A DNA stretch of 64,000 nucleotides from Parastagonospora avenae f. sp. tritici 18332-5 (Eukaryota > Ascomycota > Dothideomycetes > Pleosporales > Phaeosphaeriaceae). Where the stretch lies: contig JAFJTR010000092.1 in NCBI GenBank assembly GCA_022559985.1, positions 1 through 64,000 of the forward strand, given 5' to 3'. Shown piece after piece: positions 56,210 through 64,000 of the stretch. The position numbers and the translations under genes were made by a program. Position 1 is the first letter of the stretch. Every line of letters starts with the position of its first letter. A model generated the notes under the pieces. That model was not told where the DNA came from. It searched no databases and saw nothing but the letters and a program-made list of their open reading frames with translations.

Positions 56210-57992
56210 GGTGGGCAGCGGGCTGGGGCTGCACTCGGGGCGATGGCGTACAATAGAGCGGTGGGTGGTGTGTCGATGCAAGGAGATGGGATTCAAAAAG
56301 AATGGCGCACTTGTGGGGAGCGCTGGGTGATAAGAGGCTTGAGGATGTCTGAGGCGCACTCTTCAGGGAGTTCAGCTCGGAGGCAGGGCTAGGCTGGATC
56401 GGTCCTGGTGCGCTCTGTCGCTGAAACGCAGGAATGCTGGTGGTTGGTCGAAGCAACCGGCCGTTTGGGTTTCACAGTGCGGGCGGGCAGTCCTTTATCA
56501 AAGAATGTGTACGCCTACTCGTCGTGCTGCAGCGCGAGAACCGGCGATCGCTCGACTATCGCTTTGATCGTCTACTCAGATGCCCGCTGTTGCTGGCCAC
56601 ACGACCTCTGCCTGCACTCGACTTGTCTCTCCAGCTGTGGCGTTAGCTGGCGGGCGGTTATTCTTAGAACAGGGCCTTGTCAGCTCCACGCCGCCTGGCT
56701 CAGCCTCACCCAACAGTCGCCTCTCCCGTTTGGTCTAACCGCAATGAACAAATTATAATCCGAGACACTGACCACCTCACCGCTGCTGAATGAGCAGACG
56801 TGCAGCCTGCAGCCGTGAGCGCACATTGTTTGCCAGTGTCCGCCCACGACGCTCGCGTCTCCCACCCTCTCCGCTTTCTTCCCCCATACGGGCGGCCTAT
56901 GAAAAACTTGGATGCTGCGCGGCCCTTCTCCTCTTTCGAGCTAGACGTTGCACTGTCTACGTCAGCAATCCTGCTGGGCCAAATGGAGCAACATCCTAGT
57001 GACCATCTCGCCTGCGCATGGTAGGTCGGTTTTCCCGACAAGGTTACATCACCTCGCGTGTCGGCCCATCTCTAATTGAAGGTACATGCACCACTGTGCA
57101 TCGCTGGCGCTGGCCTTGTCGAGCCCTGCGCATCGCGGCTTGCATGAAAAAGTCTTTAGTCTTGCCTTTTCAGATATTGCTACCTCGGAAAGGGGTCAGT
57201 CGAATGCTTGCAAGCCCTCCTGCAGCAACCGTTCCTGTCTATCCTTTCTGCTGGTAGCAACGTGTTTGTGCTGGGTACAGCGAAGCGCTGGTCTAACGTT
57301 GCCAGGCGGCCATAGCTCGGTCCAAAATTTCCGTACGTCGTACGCTGCCGCGGAGGCAGACTATCGACACACGAGCGCGCCGATAATTCTGCTCCCTATC
57401 ACTGTGCTAGATCCGTCATCGAGCGGCACGGCACGTTACTGTCATCTCGGTGCGGAGCTTGAGTACGACGTCCTGTTGACGACGACGGAAAGCGAGCAGG
57501 GTGCAATAGGAAGCAGCACATCTAGCCTGAAGCTATACACGGGATGTTGTCGTCGCATTCGAAATCTGACAATACCGTGCAGAGCTTCATACCATCTCTT
57601 TCTTAGCAAATGCTGTCTGTTTTGTGAACCTGCAGTAGCTTGTATCATTCTGTTGAATCGAAAGCGGCCTTGGTTCAACAATGCGGGGAGGTGCAGCCCA
57701 CCATCGCGTGCGCGTTGCACGTCATAGCCTTGAGATTTCCTATTGAATGTCAACATTTCGAAAAGCGTAATTGCGATTGCGTTTTCGGTATCTTCATTTC
57801 ATTTTCTGCCAACCACAAACGTCAGTCGGAATTTTGTGAACGGAAAGAGTAGTGTATGCCAATTATTACTATCTCGTATTGTGCATGCTGATTGACAGAC
57901 ATCAAGACAAGCACTTTCAAATCTCACCCTCTCACGCCCGTGTCACCAATCAAGCATTCTCCAGTCAGCATCAACATCGAAGATCTCACCCC
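56210..57992. other. long divergent intergenic region, nothing recognised
   Basis: About 1.8 kb between the chitin synthase and the DUF218-like gene, the longest gene-free stretch. The plus-strand frame 57086-57727 (213 codons) has an ATG but mixed, Cys-rich composition without family blocks. I consider it a chance frame with low confidence. No RNA gene or inverted repeat was identified. Confidence 0.5.
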
Positions 57993-59003
57993 ATGGCCTC
58001 AGCCGCCCCAGCCCTACCAAAGTCCAAAACCGGATCTTCCGCACCAACAAATCCCACAGCCACCTCAACACCAGACACAACAACATCAGCATCAGGCCAC
58101 GCAACTTCCGCACACCAGCAAGCTGAAGATGCCCTCCCCAGCGCCACCAACCCAGACTTCAAGCACCCAGACCACGTGATCCCCCGCCGCAACTACAGCG
58201 GCTTCACCGACCTAATCATCGTCTGCTGCCACGCCATCTACCTGCCCGACGCGTCCGACGCCGACTTCCCGCTGAAAAGCCCGCACGACGAACGCAACTG
58301 GCTGCTCGCGGCCTTCCAGAAATCTAACCCAGTGACGGGGAAACCAGGCGAGCAGTCGACATTCGTAGCACACGCGCAAGCAGGACTGGATGCGTTATCC
58401 ATACACCCCGATAATGTGGATCTCGAGAAGGAGCTCTTGGTGTTTAGTGGCGGAAGCACGAAAAAGGGGACGCATATGAGTGAAGCGAGATCATACTACC
58501 ATGCGCTGCTCGCATCGGAACTCCAGCAGAATCGCTTGGGCGGCGGGAAAACGCACGCTTTGTTTTCAAAGGGAAGGATATTACTCGAAGAATACGCCAC
58601 CGACTCGTTGCAGAATTTGCTGTTCAGTTTACTCCTGTTTCGGCGGGTGACGGGGGGGTATCCGAGGCAGATCAGGGTTGTTACGCATGCGTTTAAGGCG
58701 CGGAGGTTTTTGGAATTGCATGCGACGGCGATTAGGTGGCCGGAGAATAGGGTGAATGTGCAGGGGATCGATCCGGTGATGGGGAGCGGGGAGCTGGATG
58801 AGACGTTGGAAGGCGAGGAGAAGAGTGGGTATGTGCTGTGGGATGAAGATCCGCTTGGGGCGGGAGAGAAGTTGAGTGGGAAGAGGAAGCAGAGGGGGTG
58901 GGATGAAGGTGTTGTGGATGAGTTGGTGGAGGGATTGGAGGAGGGAGTTAGGGATTTGATGGTGGGGAGAATACCGGAGAAGGTGCCTTGGGAGACTACA
59001 TGA
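57993..59003 (+). CDS. DUF218-like protein
   Basis: Single exon of 336 residues from the ATG at 57993 (MASAAPALPKSKT); an earlier in-frame ATG at 57885 would add 36 residues without family character. After a disordered Ser/Thr/Ala/Pro-rich start, the domain shows LIIVCCHAIYLPD (about 75-87), then HAQAGLDAL, then ELLVFSGGSTKKGTHMSEA (the SGG block, about 150-168). It continues with ILLEEYATDSLQNLLFSLLLF and IRVVTHAFKARRFLELHATAI. This order of blocks matches the YdcF/DUF218 Rossmann-like family, which includes vancomycin-resistance SanA-type and fungal YDR-type proteins; no reaction is established. The last 60 residues are acidic. Expression and start are uncertain. Confidence 0.65.
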   Translation: MASAAPALPKSKTGSSAPTNPTATSTPDTTTSASGHATSAHQQAEDALPSATNPDFKHPDHVIPRRNYSGFTDLIIVCCHAIYLPDASDADFPLKSPHDERNWLLAAFQKSNPVTGKPGEQSTFVAHAQAGLDALSIHPDNVDLEKELLVFSGGSTKKGTHMSEARSYYHALLASELQQNRLGGGKTHALFSKGRILLEEYATDSLQNLLFSLLLFRRVTGGYPRQIRVVTHAFKARRFLELHATAIRWPENRVNVQGIDPVMGSGELDETLEGEEKSGYVLWDEDPLGAGEKLSGKRKQRGWDEGVVDELVEGLEEGVRDLMVGRIPEKVPWETT

Positions 59004-59105
59004 AAAATCGTGTTGGTAGTCTCAGAAAGATATTGATACCTGATACGGTCGTACCACATCTATTGCACCCAACCGAGTGTTTGCACGTGCACAGAACCCC
59101 AATAC

Positions 59106-59141
59106 CATTTCCCCTCTCCCTCTCCCTCTCCCTCTCCCTCC
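59106..59141. repeat. CTCCCT hexamer microsatellite
   Basis: About four to five copies of CTCCCT-type units lie in the 140-bp gap between the convergent stops of the DUF218-like gene and ATG12. It is non-coding. Confidence 0.8.
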
Positions 59142-59144
59142 CCA

Positions 59145-59740
59145 TCAACCAAAAGCCGGCGCCATAGCATACCCTACAACCAACTCCTCCCCCTGTTTAA
59201 AGCACTATACCACACATCAGCCCCCATTCTCTCCTCAACCCCCCCTCTCCTGACCAAAAACACCAAAAAAAAATTCCCACTCACCGACCAAAGCCCCCCC
59301 ACCCCCTCATCCAGCCCCGGCGCAAACACACTCCCCACATAGCAAAACACACTCTCATGCTCTCTGACGCCCAGTCTCTTCCTCAGAAACCGCACAATCG
59401 TGTCGAAGCGCTGGTTCGTGCTGAGTTTGAAGACGCGCTGGGTGAGCGCCGGCGCGGAGCCGATGGGCTGCAGGCGGACTGTTACTGCGTGGGCTTTTTT
59501 AGTAGAGGGAAGGCATATAGGGGGATATGAAGATCAAGGCTGATTTTGGGAGCGGAGGGATGGTTGGGGTGTGTGAGTACGGTAAGATGACATACTTTTC
59601 TGCACATTCAGACTTCCTGCTGTTTCGAGTGCTTTGGATGCATCACGCGGGAGGTTGGTCAGGACGACGGATGCGGCCATGGTGAGGGGCGCTTCTGTGG
59701 TGTCGTCGTCCTCTGGTATCCTTTCTTCTTGGGCGGACAT
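59145..59740 (-). CDS. ATG12: autophagy ubiquitin-like protein ATG12
   Basis: Three exons, 59740-59596, 59484-59285 and 59204-59145, give 134 residues. The introns are 111 and 80 bp. The spliced product has an acidic N-terminus (MSAQEERIPEDDDTTEAP) and then the ubiquitin-like fold: ITVRLQPIGSAPAL, FDTIVRFLRKRLG, VFCYVGSVFAPGLDEGVGGLW and, after the last splice, FKQGEELVVGYAMAPAFG. The C-terminal Gly is the residue activated by Atg7 and transferred by Atg10 to Atg5, producing the Atg12-Atg5 conjugate that drives Atg8 lipidation on autophagosome membranes. No long open frame spans the gene, so it is easily missed. Both ends and the junctions match the family well. Confidence 0.93.
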
Positions 59741-60501
59741 GTTGTGTAGGGAACGGGGACTCGAGGCTGTAAACCAGATCGATGTGGCGGGGCAAGCAAG
59801 GCTGAACTCGAAAGATTAGAAGCTGAGAAAGAAAATGCAGATGGGAAGGCAAAGTTTGAGTTTGGCAGATGGAGTGTAAGAGAGAAAGAGGAAGTAGCCT
59901 GTGTCAACGCCCGCCTGGCCAATCAAAACCCCGCTGCTCCAACCACGTCACTTTTGCAATCGCATTTGCTTGCTCGTGTTAATATCGACTGTCGCATTGA
60001 TATTTTATTAAGATATCTGATACGATAGTGATATATGCTATCGATCTTCTTCGTCTTCTTCTTCTTCAACCAGTCCACTGCCACGTCTTCTGAGGATATC
60101 CTTCAAACCTCCATGTACTTCAACCCTTAGTTTTTTTCCAACACACGAGCCAGCCCGCTTGCTGTTGCAAACAGTTACTGACCAAAACAAGACCGCAACG
60201 GCCATACTACCGCAATAGATATATACAATGACACATGCATCGTTCATCAACCTCCCCTTCCCAAATCGGGAATCGTACCGCCACCACGGGTATTGTACCC
60301 AGCTATGCCGCCAAAAAGAAAAAGAAGATGCGCCTCGGAAATGCTGTAGAGCCCAGAATGCTGGTATAATGGGTATTCGCTCGCAGAGTAAATGCACCGA
60401 AGTGCTCGGATGAATTGAACGTGGGATTAAGAAAAAGGTGTTTCGTGTGTATTAGGTCATGCATCAATGCCGTTAGGAATGCAGCGTGTTCGTAGTGAAG
60501 C
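59741..60501. other. intergenic stretch, nothing recognised
   Basis: About 760 bp between ATG12 and DBF4 (both on the minus strand). It includes a short CTT-rich run (near 60046-60066). The 119-codon minus-strand frame at 60038-60397 has no family features. Confidence 0.5.
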
Positions 60502-62421
60502 TTAATGACGGTCGAGCTGAGCAAGGAGCTGGTCGAGCTCGACCCAATTTTCAGTAGTCATGGCGAATTTGCGATGTTTGCGTGAGACAACGTGCTGCAA
60601 GATGTGTTAGCTGGGAAAATGAAAAGCATCATAGTCAAACATACCTCGTCAAAGTCATTGAACTTCTCCCTGCAGTTCTCGCAGTAGCCAGGCTTGAGCT
60701 CCTTCTCGACCGTCTTACGTCTACGCAAAGCCGCCACCTTGCGAGCTTGTTTCTCTGCGTCCTCGTCTTCCTGTCCAAGGCCAAGGGTCTCTTGTGCCTT
60801 GCGCTTAGCTGCGCGCATCAGTGGCACGTGCTCTTGGTTGAGCATGGCTCGGACGTCGTTCATAGCTGACGAGTGACCGCTGTTCGTATTGGCAGAAGGG
60901 ACACTATTCTTCTCAAGGACCTTTCGCTTTAAGGCGTTCACTTCTTTACTGTTTCCAGCCCGTGGCGCTGCAGCTGTCGAGGAGATCATCTGGGATTGGA
61001 TGGCCGAGGTGATGTTCGAAGCCTGGAGACCGGACGCGATAGGTTCGCCAGCAATAAAACGCGGCATCGCTCGAATGTTCGCTTGAGCACTGCCGAACAT
61101 GGGAGGTACGCCATCGGTGCTGGCACGCTTGGTGGGAACGCCCTTGGGAGGGTCCAACGGTTTCGCATCTTCATCCTCCGGTTTGACGAAGGCAGCAGGT
61201 GCGCTGGGTCGCCTTGCAAGGTTGTTGTTCTCGCCCAAAGCGAGCTTGCCTTCCATTGCGGACGCAGCCCGCGTGCGTGGTGCTGCCGCAGCTGCGGCCC
61301 TCTGCTGACGGCGAGCCTCCTCTTCCTGCTGTTGCCGGCGACCAAAGTGGGGATCATCGACGAATGGACATTTTCCGTTGCCCGAAGCACGGAACTGCGG
61401 CCACTTACCCTTCTCTTTCTCCACCTTTTGGTACTCGCGGATCATTACAGGTCGCGTGGACTCGTCCATATCGTGCACGTAGACGTAGTATCCTCGCAGC
61501 GGAAGAAGCTCCTGCGAGGCAACGGTGTAGTCGCGGTCCAGCTTCTCGTTCTGCAGTAGTCTCTGGAGGTCGGTGGGGCGTCCCTTTTGCTGGGCGGCGG
61601 CTGCACCATGACGCGTCTGGACGCTGGCTGGGTCCTCACCTGTCTCCCTGTTGAACATGGTCTCGATCATGCGTTGCAGTTTGTCCACGGACCAGATCTT
61701 CATGCCCAGCTCTTTCGCCTTGTACAGCACGGCATCTCCACGGGAGCTCGACTTCTGCAGCGCGGCATCGAAGGCAGACCGCTTGTTCTCGAGCTGGCTG
61801 GGGTTGACGGTACCTTTGGCGTTGGACGAGGAGCTGGAGTCGATGTCGGCGGGAATGGGACGCGTCGTGACGACATGGGTGGCTTCCTTGGAGAAGAAGG
61901 TGATCTCGCGCTGTGGTGTGTTAGACGTGTGCCACGGTACGAGGAGCAACTCGACATACTGAACCCAAAATCTGAGCCCTGCTCATGATCTTGTCCTTCT
62001 GGGTGGCCGACACGCTGTCGAAGTAGAAGACGAACTGGGGGAACAGGCGCTTGTAGTGCTTCTGCCACTGGCGGATTGTGTCGAGGTCATTCTGGGTGCG
62101 CTGGGCCTGCTTGGGGGCAGACTTGGTCTCGCGTGCGGCCTCGAGCTTCTTCGTCAGGGCCGTCTGAGGGGCACCGGTGCGGCGGACAAGCCCGTGGCGA
62201 CGTGCCTCTGCATCGTCGACCTCGATGATCTGCTTCTTCTGCGCGGGCTGGCCGTAGAAGACGTCGCGCTGCTCGCTCGCGTGGGACCGTTGGCGCTTTC
62301 CTCCCACGGCAGTCGCGCGCAGAGGGGAGTTGGTGGCATTGCCCAGGTTAGCCAGCGGCATGCGGCGGTTCGACATGGCGCCAGAGACGTGGGGAGAGGG
62401 TGGGATAGCTAATGCGGACAT
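60502..62421 (-). CDS. DBF4: DBF4 (regulatory subunit of Cdc7 kinase)
   Basis: Three exons, 62421-61960, 61910-60645 and 60594-60502, encode 606 residues. Dbf4 activates the Cdc7 kinase to fire replication origins and acts in checkpoints, in the nucleus. All three Dbf4 motifs are visible: motif N, a BRCT-like segment (about residues 120-225: FPQFVFYFDSVSA, AQILGSREITFFSKEATHVVT). Motif M, RPVMIREYQK with GKWPQFRASGNGKCPFVDD, covers about 305-340. Motif C is a zinc finger, C564, C567, H577 and H583 (PGYCENCREKF, then HVVSRKHRKFA), which is completed only after the last splice. Between M and C is a low-complexity, Gln/Ala-rich linker. The start MSALAIPPSP at 62421 lies in a long open stretch with a good context. 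The last exon ends LLAQLDRH. Confidence 0.92.
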
Positions 62422-63175
62422 GCGTAGAGGCCAGCAGCAGTCGATGGGTCTGGTGGTTGGTGGGATGGTTGACGCTGGGAGGGGCCGCGCGACGCGACTG
62501 AGGAGGCAGGTCGAGGAGGCGTCACGTTCATGCAGCAGCCATAATGCGAGTCCAAGGCTTCGTTAGTCAAGAGAAGAGGCACAAAGAGACAATTGAGCGA
62601 GGGCGAGGGCGAGGGCAAGGGCGAGCACGTGAAGGCACAGTGTCTGTGTTGTCGGGCTGGGGAGAGAGAGTTGTTTTGTGTGGCTGGCAGTCGCGCGAAC
62701 CGGAGCTTGCATGCCTAGCGTGCTTTCTTAACCAGGGCAACCAGACCAGCCCTGCACATATCAACAAACGCCACGGCACGACCACCTGCATTCTGTTGTG
62801 CTTTGGCTGCTTCGGGGTGCTTGCTTATTGTTATGCTTTTCCTCCGGCCCCACAGACGTTCACTCGCAGCATGCCATGCACACATGTCGAGCAGCTGCAC
62901 GTCATTCTTCGAACTTTCTGTTGTTGATCACACGTCGTACCCCACACCTGCATCTTGCAAGGTAGGTATCGCGGTACATATGCTGCATACACAACAAGAG
63001 GAAACCATTTTCCTACCATCCTCAGGGCCCACTCGTTGTTGGATTGTTGTCATTTCGAGCAGGAGTAGAGAGATAGTCCGCATTCTAAAATTCATCCTTC
63101 CCGCAGCCAGACGTGTGTGAAGACTGAATAGAGCAGCAAGCGCCATAACTTCCCCTTGTAGCCCTCAAGCGATGC
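62422..63175. other. intergenic stretch, includes a GAGGGC repeat
   Basis: About 750 bp upstream of DBF4 and downstream of the partial gene. The only structure is a short GAGGGC tandem tract at about 62596-62626 (four imperfect units). Other frames are not supported. Confidence 0.5.
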
Positions 63176-64000
63176 TCAAGTAACTTTGACTCCAGCCGGC
63201 AGCAAAGCCTCCTTCGCTGGACCTTCCAGCACCCTCTTCGCCTCCTTGAGGTACTTATTCAACTCTATCCCACGCTCCGTCGCCCTGACCACATCGTCTT
63301 CCAACGCAGGACAGATCTGGTCGACATGATGATGTATCCTGAAGAAGACATCGTCGCATCCTTTCCGCAGTTGCAGTTCCGCCTCTACAAGCATCTTGTT
63401 GGCCTCCACCTTGATGTAATTCTCGATGGCCATGTACGGGCCCGACGCCTTGTCCGTCACAGCCTTCTTGGACGCAGTACGTCGACTGTTGTGGATACCC
63501 GCCTTGTCAGAACTCGGAGAATGCTCGTCCATGACCGATATGTAGATCTCATCCATTCTGATGCAAAACGGATTCTGTCTTGCTTCGTGTGAGAAGGACT
63601 CGTGGCTGAGGTTGCTTGGTCTTGTTAGCTAGTTACAACCATATATTCATCCTGACTCTCTTACAATATGTCGTCCTGTAACTTGGACACTACAGCCTGA
63701 ACGTGCGATTCCATCACCTTGTCCAGCAGCTGCATACTGCCAAAGAACTCATTGTACTTGGCGTGTGTTTGGTCCAGATTCAGCCTCAATTCGCGCTCCA
63801 GATTGTCAATTTTTTCATGCAGGGCCTGGATCAGGTCTGCCTCGAGCGAACTACAGCCTTCGTCGTGGATCGCGTCTATTAGCGTCTCAAGACCCTCTGT
63901 TGCGTACTCTAGCAGAGCTGCATTCCAGTCTTCGGGTCCTTTGGTTGGTCGCTTGTGCTTTCCATGGTGTCGGAGGAAAGCCCAGTAGCTGGCGGCATTG
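63176..64000 (-). CDS. 3' part of an unrecognised gene (5' end off window)
   Basis: Minus strand, two exons in the window: >64000-63665 and 63557-63176, joined by a 107-bp intron (GTAAGA...CAG) that keeps the frame and completes a Leu codon. About 239 residues are seen, without the start. The left-hand exon shows WAFLRHHGKHKRPTKGPEDWNAAL and a long helical run rich in Leu, Glu, Asp and Lys. After the splice come a hydrophilic linker, IHNSRRTASKKAVTDK, and a second helical part with HHHVDQICPALEDDVVRA. It ends GPAKEALLPAGVKVT. The layout is like the helical C-termini of some large fungal GTPase-like proteins, but that is a guess. If the second exon were a separate gene it would begin at the ATG at 63556; the clean phase of the intron argues against that. 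Confidence 0.55.

Noticed and set aside
57086..57727. 213-codon open frame in a long intergenic region
   Set aside because: It has an ATG but no conserved block, odd Cys/Ser-rich composition and no intron or neighbour support.

Overview
The window reads as nuclear DNA of a filamentous ascomycete (Pezizomycotina, probably Dothideomycetes; the class is an inference from gene content only). Nearly all multi-exon genes have introns of about 40-120 bp with GT-AG borders and CTAAC-like branch sites, intergenic spaces are about 0.2-1.8 kb, and the genes are typical of filamentous fungi (HET-domain genes, Argonaute, chitin synthase, class-specific orphan membrane proteins). I find 30 protein-coding genes, mostly conserved housekeeping genes, and no rRNA, tRNA or CRISPR. 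Splice sites were placed by eye so that the joined product restores conserved family blocks.

Left part (1-24951): a Q-rich orphan protein with a 9-bp tandem repeat; a DNAJC9-type J-protein divergent from a RIB2-type deaminase; an NTF2-like protein; a secreted Cys-rich GPI-type protein; the telomere-capping subunit STN1; a HET-domain gene whose conserved core is out of frame; an alpha/beta hydrolase; RIB7 (a second riboflavin gene); the NEDD8 E2 UBC12; ILV5; a cupin-membrane protein; an eIF2B-family protein; ERV25 (p24); an SDR; and a fungal orphan multi-pass membrane protein.

Middle part (24952-44028): an orphan membrane/coiled-coil protein, a full Argonaute with an RGG-rich N-terminus and an Asp in place of the usual catalytic His, mitochondrial ribosomal protein uS7m, a long universal-stress-protein-domain protein, a second and intact HET gene, and the ER-Golgi SM protein SLY1. 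Two short non-coding elements (about 25535-25643 and 34425-34579) share nearly the same terminal inverted repeat and look like copies of one MITE family.

Right part (45169-64000): a PNUTS-like CCCH protein with an RVTF motif, a Barentsz/CASC3-type exon-junction protein, a small Cys-rich protein, a class I/II-type chitin synthase, a DUF218-like protein, ATG12 (seen only after joining three short exons), DBF4, and the 3' part of an unrecognised gene that runs off the right edge.

No operon-like logic is expected in a fungus. The functional links visible are two riboflavin-pathway genes about 8 kb apart and two vesicle-traffic genes (ERV25, SLY1). The best candidates for something undescribed are the MITE family, the DEDD-type Argonaute, the out-of-frame HET gene and the several unrecognised proteins.
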